From Mycobacterium sherrisii (GTDB lineage: Bacteria; Actinomycetota; Actinomycetes; Mycobacteriales; Mycobacteriaceae): a stretch of DNA of 39,988 bases. The DNA is taken from assembly GCF_002102355.1 (NCBI RefSeq), contig NZ_LQPT01000090.1, positions 1 through 39,988 on the forward strand, given 5' to 3'. How positions within the stretch are numbered: position 1 is the stretch's first letter; the number at the start of each line of letters is the position of its first letter. Under the pieces are notes generated by a model. The model searched no databases and had not been told where the DNA came from. It saw only the letters and a program-made list of their open reading frames with translations. The translations under genes were made by a program, and so were the position numbers. This document shows positions 9,063 to 17,371 of this stretch, piece by piece.

Positions 9063-9283
9063 GTGACGGCAACGGACGTGCTCGCCGATCACGGCGGCTT
9101 GGTGAACACCTTCGACGCCGCCATCCGCGCCGGATACCCGCGGGAAGTGCCCCGCGCCGACTACCTGCCGCTGCCGGCGCTCTTGCGACGCCGCTTGACC
9201 CACCACTTTCGGCCTCGGTCGAGCTGGAGCGCGTGCCGCACCGGCTCGCCGCGATCAGCGAATTCGGCCGCCAGCCCGAGTGA
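9063..9283 (+). pseudogene. DUF3349 protein, frameshifted and internally deleted
   Basis: From GTG 9063 the translation gives a typical DUF3349 N-terminus: a short helix, then AGYPREVPRADYLPLPALLRRRLT. Right after RRLT the resemblance stops in that frame. A C-terminal-like piece (VELERVPHRLAAISEFG) continues in another frame to a TGA at 9281-9283. The usual middle part beginning DDEV is missing, so a deletion plus frameshift is the simplest reading. DUF3349 proteins are small actinobacterial proteins of unknown function. It starts 26 bases after the tRNA. Confidence 0.6.
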
Positions 9284-9295
9284 TTGGCGTGTCCG

Positions 9296-9730
9296 TCAGT
9301 CGTCGATGACGGCGAGTCCCCGCCGTTGCAGGTCGGCCAGGCGCGCGCGCATGGCGTCGACCTGTTCGACCGGATGCCCGACCCAGTCGGTGATTTCGCC
9401 GACGACGCGCACCGGCTCCCGGGTGCGGTAGGACCGCGTGGGATTGCCGGGGAATTTCTTGTCGGTGACGTTCGGGTCGTCCTCCAGCGCGCCCTCGGGT
9501 ACCACGATGTAGATGCGGCCCCGGCCCGATCCGCTGGCCAGCTCGGCGCCCCACACCGCCGCGTCCAACGTCCGCGTCACGTACACGTGGTTCGCGATCC
9601 GGCCCGCGGCGTAATTGGATCGGCGCCCGGGCACCAGCAGAGCACCGATCGCCAAATCGGCTTTGGTGCCGTGCAACAGCGCACCCGACTCATGGATTTC
9701 GAAGGGTTTCGGCGCGCCGGTCACGACCAC
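9296..9730 (-). CDS. arr: rifamycin NAD+ ADP-ribosyltransferase (Arr)
   Basis: This 144-aa cytoplasmic enzyme transfers ADP-ribose from NAD+ to the C23 hydroxyl of rifamycins and so inactivates them. It closely matches Arr of M. smegmatis over its whole length. The residues equivalent to the catalytic set are present: H20 (LHGTKA), Y50 (NHVYVT) and D85 (EDDPNVTDKK). The NPTRSYRTREPV block is also intact. The start is GTG 9730 or GTG 9724. It lies 65 bases downstream of cysE on the same strand and next to tRNA-Asn and a decayed gene, a spot that differs between species. H37Rv lacks arr. Confidence 0.93.
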   Translation of the reverse strand: MVVTGAPKPFEIHESGALLHGTKADLAIGALLVPGRRSNYAAGRIANHVYVTRTLDAAVWGAELASGSGRGRIYIVVPEGALEDDPNVTDKKFPGNPTRSYRTREPVRVVGEITDWVGHPVEQVDAMRARLADLQRRGLAVIDD

Positions 9731-9795
9731 TCGCCCAAGACGTCAAACACCTTGATTGCCAAAGCTTTTCCCTAGGCGCAGCGACGTAGCCAACG

Positions 9796-10476
9796 TCAGA
9801 TGGAGAAGTCCTCGCCGTGCCACACTCCGGCCTTGGGCAGTCGGATCACCCTACCGTTTTGCGGGCTGTCGCTTTGTGCCTCCAGTCGCGCCACCCGGGT
9901 GAGTAGGGACTGCAGGCTGACGCCCACCAAGTCGGGCAGTGAATCGTCCTCGCCGGCCGGTCCGGTGCGGCTGACGATCTGACCGGGCACCCCCACAACC
10001 ACGCTGCTCGACGGAACTTCTTTGACCACAACGGCATTGGCGCCGACACGGCTGTCGTCACCGATCTTGATCGGCCCGAGCACCTTGGCCCCGGCCCCGA
10101 TGATGACGCGATCGCCGATGGTGGGATGCCGTTTGCCCGGATCCGTGCTGATGCCACCGAGCGTCACACCGTGGTAAATCGTGACGTCGTCCCCGATTTC
10201 GGCGGTCTCGCCGATCACCACGCCGGTGGCGTGATCGATGAACAGGCCGTTGCCCAGCACCGCACCGGGGTGTATCTCCACCCCGGTGCTGATGCGGTTG
10301 AATTCGGCGACCACCCGGGCCAGGACGCGAAAGCCGCGGTGCCACAGCCAACGACTGATTCGGTGGCCCCAGATGGCATGCACACCCGGGTAGGCGAAGA
10401 TGACCTGCAGCGCCGATGGCCGGGCCGGATCGCGATCCATTGCCGCCCGAATGTCCCGCCGGATCGCTGCCAGCAT
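9796..10476 (-). CDS. cysE: serine O-acetyltransferase
   Basis: This 226-aa enzyme makes O-acetylserine from serine and acetyl-CoA, the first step of cysteine synthesis. The N-terminal helical part ([18 protein letters not shown]) is followed by the left-handed beta-helix of hexapeptide repeats (about residues 65-160). That helix carries the family signature [16 protein letters not shown] and the active-site YHGVTLGG. The Gly/Pro turn [10 protein letters not shown] and a longer C-terminal tail follow. ATG 10476 comes two bases after the cysK stop, so translation is probably coupled. It corresponds to Rv2335. With cysK it matches the srpG-srpH genes that accompany the cyanobacterial Family 2A encapsulin srpI. 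Confidence 0.96.
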   Translation of the reverse strand: MLAAIRRDIRAAMDRDPARPSALQVIFAYPGVHAIWGHRISRWLWHRGFRVLARVVAEFNRISTGVEIHPGAVLGNGLFIDHATGVVIGETAEIGDDVTIYHGVTLGGISTDPGKRHPTIGDRVIIGAGAKVLGPIKIGDDSRVGANAVVVKEVPSSSVVVGVPGQIVSRTGPAGEDDSLPDLVGVSLQSLLTRVARLEAQSDSPQNGRVIRLPKAGVWHGEDFSI

Positions 10477-10478
10477 CG

Positions 10479-11420
10479 TTACTCCGTCACGTTGCCGAAA
10501 AGTGGTGTGCTCAAATACCGTTCGCCGAAGTCGGGCAGCACCACCACGATGAGCTTGCCGGCGTTCTCCGGTCGGCGTGCCACCTGCAGGGCGGCCACCA
10601 CGGCCGCCCCCGAGGAGATGCCGACCAGCAGGCCTTCTTCGCGGGCCAACCGGCGCGCCAAGGTGATCGAGTCCTCGTTGCCGACGGCGATGACCTCGTC
10701 GACCAGATCCAGATCGAGCACCGGCGGAATGAAACCGGCCCCGAGTCCCTGAATCGGGTGCGGACCCTTCTGACCGCCCGACAACACCGGCGACGCGGCC
10801 GGCTCGACTGCCACGAATTGGACCGAGGGCTTGCGTTCCTTGATGACCTGGGCGACGCCGGTGATGGTTCCGCCGGTGCCGACGCCCGAAACGAAGATGT
10901 CGATCTTCCCGTCGGTGTCGCGCCACACCTCTTCGGCCGTGGTCTTACGGTGGATCGCCGGGTTGGCCGGGTTTTCGAATTGCTGAGGAATGAAATAGCG
11001 CTGATCCGACTTGGCCAGTTCCTCGGCCTTGGCGATGGCGCCGGGCATGCCCTCGGGTCCGGGGGTCAGCACCAGCTCGGCGCCCAGCGCCCGCAGCAGC
11101 TTGCGCCGCTCGATGCTCATCGTCTCCGGCATGGTCAGCACGATCCGATAACCCCGGGCGGCCGCGACCATCGCCAGCGCGATCCCGGTGTTACCGCTGG
11201 TCGGCTCGAGGATTACGGTGTCCGGCCTGATCAGGCCCGCCTCCTCTGCCGCGTCGATCAACGCCACGCCGAGCCGGTCTTTCACGCTCGCGGCGGGGTT
11301 GAAGGACTCCAGCTTGGCGACGACGTCGGCTCCGGCTCCGTCGGTGACCCGGTTCAACCGGACCAGCGGGGTGTTTCCGATCAGTTGCGTGATGTTCTCA
11401 GCGATGGTCACAGTCGCCAT
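10479..11420 (-). CDS. cysK: O-acetylserine sulfhydrylase (cysteine synthase)
   Basis: This 313-aa PLP enzyme makes cysteine from O-acetylserine and sulfide. PLP lysine K47 sits in NPAASVKDR. The substrate loop PTSGNTG and the phosphate-binding [11 protein letters not shown] loop are both present. The sequence follows Mtb CysK1 (Rv2334) throughout. The start ATG 11420 ([15 protein letters not shown]) is preferred over a GTG-like upstream frame start because it matches family starts. It overlaps the last 23 bases of the upstream thioester-domain gene and is followed two bases later by cysE, so the three probably form one operon. Confidence 0.97.
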   Translation of the reverse strand: MATVTIAENITQLIGNTPLVRLNRVTDGAGADVVAKLESFNPAASVKDRLGVALIDAAEEAGLIRPDTVILEPTSGNTGIALAMVAAARGYRIVLTMPETMSIERRKLLRALGAELVLTPGPEGMPGAIAKAEELAKSDQRYFIPQQFENPANPAIHRKTTAEEVWRDTDGKIDIFVSGVGTGGTITGVAQVIKERKPSVQFVAVEPAASPVLSGGQKGPHPIQGLGAGFIPPVLDLDLVDEVIAVGNEDSITLARRLAREEGLLVGISSGAAVVAALQVARRPENAGKLIVVVLPDFGERYLSTPLFGNVTE

Positions 11421-12678
11421 TCCAGCGAATGTCGAACTGGATTGCAACGTCAGCGGGCACCGCTAGCGCGACCGGAGTGAACTGTTCCGGCGCGTCGGGC
11501 GCCACGCCGGCCAGCACCCGACCGGCCAGGCGGCGCGACGTCGTCGCGGTCACCGTCGCTGCCGCGGAGCCCGGCGCCGGGCGGAGGTAGAAGTCGGTGC
11601 CTGGGCCGATGGTCCCGTCGAGGTGGAAACCGTCGGCGTCGACCAGGGCATGACCGTCGGCTACGTTGAGCGACAACGGGGTTCGCACCTGAAACGGACC
11701 GATCAGCTCGGGGGTGACGACGGCCTGGGTGTCGACGAGCGTGACATCGTCGGTTTTCGGATCGGTGTCCGGGCCGCACCGCAGTGCCCCGGAGAGCAAG
11801 TAGTTGTACAGGTGCACGATGCGGTCGGCGTTGCGGTAGTGGCGCGTACCGGTCAGCCAGAAGTCCACATGGCCGATCTGTGGCGTCACGCCGGCTTCCG
11901 TTTCGGCGACGAGGCGGTAATACCGGTAGCCGCGGCCGCGGTGGCCGTGGCTGCTGCTCGACAACGTACTGCCGATTCCCAGCGCGCGTTGGTAGCGTCC
12001 CATGGTCGGGCCGGTCGTCAGTCGCGATCCGGAAACATCTTGCCAGTCAACACCATTCGCGGATTTTTGTAGCCACATGGTGACGGCGCTGTCGGCCTCG
12101 GTCCATACCGAGTAGCCGCCCAGCTGTGGCCGGCCGTCGAATTCGAAGGTGATAACCGGACCTCGTGCCCGCTGCACGGCGACCGGCACGTGCAACGGCT
12201 GGGTATCCAGGGCCAGGCCGTTGGTCAAATACCAAATCGCCGCCTGGGTGGCCGCAATGGCTTCGTGTTCCTCGATATTGCCGGTTCCTAACGGGTAGCC
12301 GGCCCGACGCAGTCGCCGACTCAATTCGGCGGTGCTGTTCAGCGGATACGAATGGCGCAGAATCCAATCCACTTCGGCTTCATAGTCGCGATTGCGCAGA
12401 TGCTCGAGCGCGGACCAGCTGCCCAGCCGATACCGCGACGGCAAATGCGGTGCGATGCCGCTGAAATTCAGCGAGTAGGCGCACAGCGTGGGATGCAGCC
12501 GAATCAGGTCGGTGCGCGCGGTGCTGCCGTCGGTGAACGCGATCTCCTCGACGGTGTGCGAGTAGGTGCCGCCGCGGTAGCGCGTCATTTGAGGCAGCTC
12601 GTTGGTGGGCAGCGCGACGAGACGCGGGCGGGTGGTCACCGGTGCGAGGGCACTCGGCGATAGCGACACAACAGTCAT
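11398..12678 (-). CDS. thioester-domain (TQXA-type) protein
   Basis: This 426-aa protein has the hallmarks of a TQXA/thioester domain: C66 in PTLCAYSLN and Q145 in [12 protein letters not shown]. In known thioester domains this Cys and Gln form an internal thioester that binds host proteins covalently. A beta-rich C-terminal half (about 170-426), with a [13 protein letters not shown] segment and [11 protein letters not shown], resembles the accompanying domains of actinobacterial TQXA proteins. Neither this start nor an upstream in-frame GTG (12726) gives a signal peptide, sortase motif or membrane helix, which is unusual for what are normally surface adhesins. ATG 12678 follows AGGAAG. It overlaps cysK by 23 bp and diverges from the encapsulin gene. 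Its position may correspond to Rv2336, but I am not sure of homology. Confidence 0.68.
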   Translation of the reverse strand: MTVVSLSPSALAPVTTRPRLVALPTNELPQMTRYRGGTYSHTVEEIAFTDGSTARTDLIRLHPTLCAYSLNFSGIAPHLPSRYRLGSWSALEHLRNRDYEAEVDWILRHSYPLNSTAELSRRLRRAGYPLGTGNIEEHEAIAATQAAIWYLTNGLALDTQPLHVPVAVQRARGPVITFEFDGRPQLGGYSVWTEADSAVTMWLQKSANGVDWQDVSGSRLTTGPTMGRYQRALGIGSTLSSSSHGHRGRGYRYYRLVAETEAGVTPQIGHVDFWLTGTRHYRNADRIVHLYNYLLSGALRCGPDTDPKTDDVTLVDTQAVVTPELIGPFQVRTPLSLNVADGHALVDADGFHLDGTIGPGTDFYLRPAPGSAAATVTATTSRRLAGRVLAGVAPDAPEQFTPVALAVPADVAIQFDIRWNGDCDHR

Positions 12679-13044
12679 GAAAGGGTTGTTCTTCCTGCGA
12701 GATTTCGGCTGGGCGCGCCTCGACACGCGCGGGCGTGGCCCGCTGGCGAGAAAAAAGCGCGACGATTAGAACGTCAGAATTTGGCCGTCAGGAATCAACA
12801 ACAGCGACAACAGTCCACGGCAAGGCAGCGCGAAGGGATCAGGCGCAGCTGTGCGGCGTGGTGCATGCGACCACTATAGGGCAAGATTCTCGGTGGACTT
12901 CTTCGACTGACAACGTTAGCCACCAACAGATAAAATCTCGCTGAGTTTTACGCTTGCTACTGAGGCGGCGCAGCCCTCCAGGAGCAAGCTCTTACTATTT
13001 CGGCTCTCCATCCAGCCCAGCTATTCGACGACGGAAGGATCACG
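12679..13044. promoter_or_regulatory. divergent control region: thioester-domain/cys operon and encapsulin
   Basis: This is a 366-bp gene-free region between the divergent thioester-domain and encapsulin genes. It holds a convincing plus-strand promoter (12907-12936). A TATAGT -10-like box for the minus strand lies at 12878-12873. GGAAGG at 13033-13038 is the encapsulin ribosome binding site. No cysteine-rich upstream ORF was seen. Confidence 0.6.
12907..12936 (+). promoter_or_regulatory. sigma-A-like promoter of the encapsulin operon
   Basis: A -35 CTGACA (12907-12912), an 18-base spacer and a -10 TAAAAT (12931-12936) are near consensus. The predicted start at about 12943 leaves a leader of roughly 100 bases before the encapsulin ATG. 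Confidence 0.6.
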
Positions 13045-13980
13045 ATGACGGCAGCCAGCTCGGGGGCTCAAAACGAGTCTCAGGCACTCGGGGATCTCGG
13101 TGCCCGCCAGCTTGCGAACGCCACCAAGACGGTTCCGCAGCTCTCGACGATCACCCCCCGATGGTTGCTGCATCTGCTGAGCTGGGTGCCGGTCGAGGCC
13201 GGTATCTACCGGGTAAACCGCGTCGTCAACCCCGAACAGGTCGCCGTGACGGCCCAGGAGGGCGCCGCCCTGGACGCTCCGCTAGCGGAGACCTTCGTCG
13301 ACTACGAGACCAGCCCGCGCGAGTACACGCTGCGCACCATCTCGACGCTGCTCGACGTCAGTACCCGCGTCTCCGACCTGTACTCCAGCCCGCACGACCA
13401 GATCGCCCAGCAGCTGCGGCTGACCATCGAGACCATCAAGGAACGCCAGGAGTTCGAGCTGATCAACAGCCCCGAGTACGGGTTGCTGGCGCAGGCCCTT
13501 CCCGAGCAGACGATCCAGACGCTCGGTGGTGCACCCACCCCGGACGACCTGGACGCCTTGATCACCCGGGTGTGGAAGACGCCGAGCTTCTTTTTGACCC
13601 ACCCACAGGGCGTCGCCGCCTTCGGCCGCGAGTGCACCTACCGTGGGGTGCCGCCGGTCGTGGTCAGCCTGTTCGGCGCGCAATTCATCACCTGGCGCGG
13701 CATTCCGATCATTCCGTCGGACAAGGTGCCCGTCGAGGACGGCAAGACCAAGTTCATCCTGGTGCGCACCGGCGAGGAGCGCCAGGGCGTCGTCGGCCTG
13801 TTCCAGCCGGGGCTGGTCGGCGAGCAGGCGCCGGGCCTGTCGGTGCGATTCACCGGCATCAACCAGTCGGCGGTCGCCCGCTATTTGGTCACCTTGTACA
13901 CGTCCCTGGCTGTCCTCACGGACGATGCGCTCGCGGTCCTCGACGACGTGGCTGTGGACCAGTTCCATGAGTACAAGTGA
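13045..13980 (+). CDS. Family 2A encapsulin shell protein (35-kDa major membrane protein)
   Basis: This 311-aa protein is recognisable as the M. avium/M. leprae major membrane protein I (35-kDa antigen), now classed as a Family 2A encapsulin. It is an HK97-fold protein that self-assembles into a hollow icosahedral compartment in the cytoplasm. It has no signal peptide or membrane helix, consistent with a particle rather than a true membrane protein. It starts at ATG 13045 behind GGAAGG. The next gene, a cysteine desulfurase with a long disordered N-terminus, overlaps its stop by 14 bp and is the expected cargo. It lacks the cyclic-nucleotide-binding insertion of Family 2B shells. The shell is thought to store or control sulfur mobilised by its cargo. 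Confidence 0.93.
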   Translation: MTAASSGAQNESQALGDLGARQLANATKTVPQLSTITPRWLLHLLSWVPVEAGIYRVNRVVNPEQVAVTAQEGAALDAPLAETFVDYETSPREYTLRTISTLLDVSTRVSDLYSSPHDQIAQQLRLTIETIKERQEFELINSPEYGLLAQALPEQTIQTLGGAPTPDDLDALITRVWKTPSFFLTHPQGVAAFGRECTYRGVPPVVVSLFGAQFITWRGIPIIPSDKVPVEDGKTKFILVRTGEERQGVVGLFQPGLVGEQAPGLSVRFTGINQSAVARYLVTLYTSLAVLTDDALAVLDDVAVDQFHEYK

Positions 13981-15928
13981 GTACCGGTCGGTAGACGCCG
14001 AAAGCGACCTGCCCGTCAGCGCCGCCGAACTCGCTGCGTTGGCAACCCAGCTGTACGCGGCGAGCATCCGGCCCGGTCCGGACAGCCCGCCGCAGACCGC
14101 GCCGGTTGCCCCGCGCGGCAGCGTGCCGGACACCACGGCGGCGGCCTCGGCGGGACGGACGGCGGCCGGGGCGGCCGACCCCTTCCCGGCGACGGTGCCG
14201 CCCCTCGGCTTCGCCGACATCTACGTCCCGGCACCGGCATCCCCCGCGCCCGATGTGCCGCCGCAGACGGTGCCGGTCGCCCCGCGCGGCAGCGTGCCGG
14301 ACACGACGCCCGCGCCCTCGGCCGCCTGGACTACCGCCGGCGCGGCGGATCCCTACCTGCCGCCGGGTGTTGCCGACCTCAGCACGTTCGCGGTGCCGAG
14401 CGAAGGCATCGTCTCCACGCAGCCGGGCGTGCTGGCCGGGCCGACGACCCTGGCCGCGCCTGGCGGTTCGGGCGCGCCGCGCGGGTCGTCGCCCTACTCC
14501 GGGACCGACTGGCCGGCCGACGCCCCGCCGGTCGGTGATTTGGGTTGGTCGGACGCGGTGCCCGCCGCACCGGCCGCACTGGCCGCGCCCGCTGCCTTGG
14601 ACGAATACGACTACCACTTCCTGCCGCCGGCTTCGACGGCGGCCTCGGCAAGCGAGTGGCCGAATGCGGGCCCGGTGCCGCGGTCGGGCGGCGAGCACGA
14701 GGTCTTCGACGTCAACGCGGTGCGGGCGGACTTTCCGATCCTGACGGAGACCATCAACGGCAAGCCGCTGATTTGGTTCGACAACGCCGCGACCACGCAG
14801 AAGCCGCAGGTGGTCATCGACCGGTTGTCCTACTTTTACGCCCACGAGAACTCCAACATCCACCGGGCGGCACACGAATTGGCGGCGCGGTCGACCGATG
14901 CCTACGAAGAGGCGCGCGAGACCGTGCGGCGGTTCATTGGTGCACCGAAGGCCGAGCAGAACATTTTCGTGCGCGGAACCACCGAAGCGATCAATCTGGT
15001 GGCCTATGCGTGGGGCGGTAAGCATCTGGGGCCGGGTGACGAGATCGTCATCACCCATCTCGAACACCACGCCAATATCGTTCCGTGGCAACTTCTTTCG
15101 CAAAAGACAGGGGCAATCCTGAAGGTCGCGCCGGTCGACGAGGCCGGGAACCTGCTGCTCTCGGAGTTCGAGGATCTGTTGGGTCCGAAGACGAAGCTGG
15201 TGGCAGCGACTCAGGTGTCGAATGCGCTGGGCACCGTGACGCCGGTGGACAAGATCGTCGAACTCGGCCACCGCTACGGTGCCCGGGTGTTGATCGACGG
15301 CGCGCAATCGATTCCGCATCTGCCCATCGACGTGGGCGAACTTGGTGTCGACTTCTTCGTGTTCTCCGGACACAAGATCTACGGCCCCACCGGGATTGGC
15401 GTGCTGTACGGGCGGGAGGACGCGCTCGCCGAGACACCGCCGTGGCAGGGCGGTGGCAACATGATCGCCGACGTCACCCTGGAACGCTCGCTGTATCAGG
15501 GGCTGCCCAACAAGTTCGAGGCCGGCACCGGCAACATCGCCGACGCCGTCGGGCTGGGCGAGGCGCTGCGCTACGTCGAGCGGGTGGGTATCGAGCGCAT
15601 CGCGGCCTACGAGCACGCGCTGCTGGAGTACGCGACGCCGCGGCTGGCCGACATCCCCGGCGTCCGCCTGGTCGGCACCGCGGCGCAGAAGGCCAGCGTG
15701 CTGTCGTTCGTGCTGGCCGGCCACGAGCCGCTCGAGGTGGGCAAGGCGCTCAACTCCGAAGGCATCGCGGTTCGGGCCGGACATCATTGCGCCCAACCGA
15801 TTTTGCGCCGCTACGGCCTGGAGGCCACCGTCCGTCCGTCGTTCGCCTTCTACAACACGTTCGAGGAGATCGACGTGTTCCTTCGGGCGGTGCGCCGGAT
15901 CGCCGAGGGCGGGACCAACGTCGGCTGA
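13967..15928 (+). CDS. encapsulin cargo cysteine desulfurase (SufS/class II type)
   Basis: This 653-aa protein has two parts. Residues 1 to about 245 are low-complexity, Pro/Ala/Gly-rich and probably disordered; this is the cargo-loading region known to direct Family 2A desulfurases into the shell. It opens with a helix-like AAELAALATQLYAAS. The catalytic part (about 246-653) is a PLP class V aminotransferase fold: EHHANIV, DGAQSIPHLP, PLP lysine K470 (FSGHKIYGPTG), and catalytic C608 in AGHHCAQP, as in SufS. It removes sulfur from cysteine as an enzyme persulfide and releases alanine. ATG 13967 overlaps the encapsulin stop by 14 bp, indicating coupling. The loading region holds an imperfect 57-codon repeat (14087 and 14258). 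Confidence 0.94.
   Translation: MSTSEYRSVDAESDLPVSAAELAALATQLYAASIRPGPDSPPQTAPVAPRGSVPDTTAAASAGRTAAGAADPFPATVPPLGFADIYVPAPASPAPDVPPQTVPVAPRGSVPDTTPAPSAAWTTAGAADPYLPPGVADLSTFAVPSEGIVSTQPGVLAGPTTLAAPGGSGAPRGSSPYSGTDWPADAPPVGDLGWSDAVPAAPAALAAPAALDEYDYHFLPPASTAASASEWPNAGPVPRSGGEHEVFDVNAVRADFPILTETINGKPLIWFDNAATTQKPQVVIDRLSYFYAHENSNIHRAAHELAARSTDAYEEARETVRRFIGAPKAEQNIFVRGTTEAINLVAYAWGGKHLGPGDEIVITHLEHHANIVPWQLLSQKTGAILKVAPVDEAGNLLLSEFEDLLGPKTKLVAATQVSNALGTVTPVDKIVELGHRYGARVLIDGAQSIPHLPIDVGELGVDFFVFSGHKIYGPTGIGVLYGREDALAETPPWQGGGNMIADVTLERSLYQGLPNKFEAGTGNIADAVGLGEALRYVERVGIERIAAYEHALLEYATPRLADIPGVRLVGTAAQKASVLSFVLAGHEPLEVGKALNSEGIAVRAGHHCAQPILRRYGLEATVRPSFAFYNTFEEIDVFLRAVRRIAEGGTNVG
14087..14428 (+). 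repeat. two imperfect 57-codon repeats in the cargo-loading region
   Basis: Two copies start at 14087 and 14258 (171-bp period). Both begin PPQT(A/V)PVAPRGSVPDTT and pass through TAGAADP(F/Y). The first 34 or so residues match best, and the ends have diverged (ADIYVPAPAS against ADLSTFAVPSE). The nucleotide similarity implies a duplication within the gene. Confidence 0.8.
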
Positions 15929-16603
15929 CGTTCGAAACAGGCACGGGCCGAACGGCTTCGGGTCACCTTGAGCGCAACGCTTGTTCCGGCCCCGTCTGCT
16001 GCGAACTGTGAGGTTCGACGGCAATCGTCGCCGAATGGCCGGACGGGACGGTGACGTGGGCGCTGGGGTCACGGGACAGAGAAATTCGCCGCCAGGCGGA
16101 TTTCGTAGTCGCGGCGCACTTGGCGGACGCCGGATGCGCTTTATCGAATTGCGGAATCGCCGTCGAAACGACGACCTTTGGGCTGCGACGATTGTGCCCA
16201 ATGCGACGCCCGGGACGTTAGCTCGCAGCCGGCTCAGGCGGCTGCGTGCGCCACCTTCGAAAACCGTAAAGAGCCCCGCCGTGGTGTCCCCATAACGCAC
16301 CGCGCCGCGGCCGACGTTCACTCCCTCGCAGGTCGAAGACGTTCGGGAAGCCATGGTCGGCGCTGACGTCGACCGTGTCCGCGACCACCCCCCGGCGCGT
16401 TTCCATCTGATTGATTGCAACCCTGACGCCGGGCATCGGTTTGCCCGTAAATTGCGGCGATGTTCTATGCAGATCACCAGACGGTGCGGTCCACCTGTAA
16501 ACAACGCTGACCTTGTCAGGCCGGTTGAGTTAGCTACGCGTTAAAGATCCAAATTGGGGGACCGCATGCGCCTTATGGGCTGCCGCTTGTCCGGGCAGGT
16601 CCT
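15929..16603. other. 675-bp stretch with no recognised gene, upstream of the mce operon
   Basis: No open frame here resembles a known family. Two frames of 104 and 72 codons (15981-16295 plus; 16218-16436 minus) have skewed, shadow-like compositions. The last 100 bases are relatively AT-rich and likely hold the mce promoter, but I could not pick a well-spaced -35/-10 pair. The ribosome binding site is the AGG in GCAGGTCCT before ATG 16604. Confidence 0.5.
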
Positions 16604-17371
16604 ATGAACGGGTCCGCTGTCGCCCGGCCGATGAATGTGCTGGGGGAATTCTTCATGCTCAGCGCCGACGCATTGGTGACCACCCTGCGCCGGCCGTGGG
16701 CGTGGCGCGAAATCCTCGAGCAGATCTGGTTTGTCGCGCGGGTGTCGATCTTCCCGACGATCATGCTGTCGATCCCGTACACGGTGCTGATCGTCTTCGT
16801 GCTCAACATCTTGCTGGTCGAGATCGGCGCCGGGGACCTGTCCGGTGCCGGCGCCGGGCTGGCATCGGTGACCCAGGTCGGGCCGGTAGTCACCGCGATG
16901 GTCGTCTCGGGTGCCGGGTCGACCGCGATGTGCGCCGATCTGGGCGCGCGGACCATCCGCGAGGAAATCGACGCGATGAAGGTGATCGGCGTCAACCCCG
17001 TTCAGGCACTGGTGGTTCCACGCATCATTGCCGCCACCTTCGTCGCGGTGCTGTTGTACTCGGTGGTTGCGGTCACGGGGCTGACCGGAAGCTACGTCTT
17101 CGTGGTCTTCGTGCAGCACGTCACGCCCGGTGCCTTCATTGCCGGCATGACCCTGGTCACCGGCCTCCCGCAGGTTGTGATCTCGCTGATTAAGGCGACA
17201 CTGTTCGGCCTCTCCGCCGGCTTAATCGCTTGTTACAAGGGTTTGTCGGTGGGCGGCGGCCCCACCGGCGTCGGCAACGCGGTGAACGAGACCGTCGTGT
17301 TCTCATTCATGGCTCTATTCTTCATCAACATCGTGACCACCGCGCTCGGAGTGAAAGTGACTGCCAAATGA
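16604..17371 (+). CDS. yrbEA: YrbEA, MlaE-type permease subunit of an Mce transporter
   Basis: This 255-aa integral membrane protein is one of the two permease subunits that start every mce operon. It has about five hydrophobic segments and the conserved family core SGAGSTAMCADLG followed by REEIDAMKVIGVNP, which contacts the Mce ATPase (MceG, encoded elsewhere). Mce complexes move lipids such as fatty acids or sterols across the mycobacterial envelope; the substrate here is unknown. ATG 16604 follows an AGG eight bases upstream. Its stop overlaps the yrbEB start (ATGA). Confidence 0.95.
   Translation: MNGSAVARPMNVLGEFFMLSADALVTTLRRPWAWREILEQIWFVARVSIFPTIMLSIPYTVLIVFVLNILLVEIGAGDLSGAGAGLASVTQVGPVVTAMVVSGAGSTAMCADLGARTIREEIDAMKVIGVNPVQALVVPRIIAATFVAVLLYSVVAVTGLTGSYVFVVFVQHVTPGAFIAGMTLVTGLPQVVISLIKATLFGLSAGLIACYKGLSVGGGPTGVGNAVNETVVFSFMALFFINIVTTALGVKVTAK

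Noticed and set aside
12679-13044. SAM or cysteine-responsive riboswitch or Cys-rich leader peptide before the encapsulin
   Set aside because: No known riboswitch core and no Cys-run upstream frame could be found by eye.
15949-15962. Terminator after the desulfurase gene
   Set aside because: Only a 5-bp stem (CCGAA/TTCGG) is visible, too weak to call.
15981-16295. 104-codon frame between the desulfurase and mce operon
   Set aside because: Composition like random GC-rich DNA, rich in Arg, and no start signal; treated as non-coding.
13916-16504. Very long minus-strand open frame (862 codons) opposite the desulfurase gene
   Set aside because: It is the GC-rich antisense shadow of the desulfurase, with Arg/His/Gly-biased composition and no family motifs.
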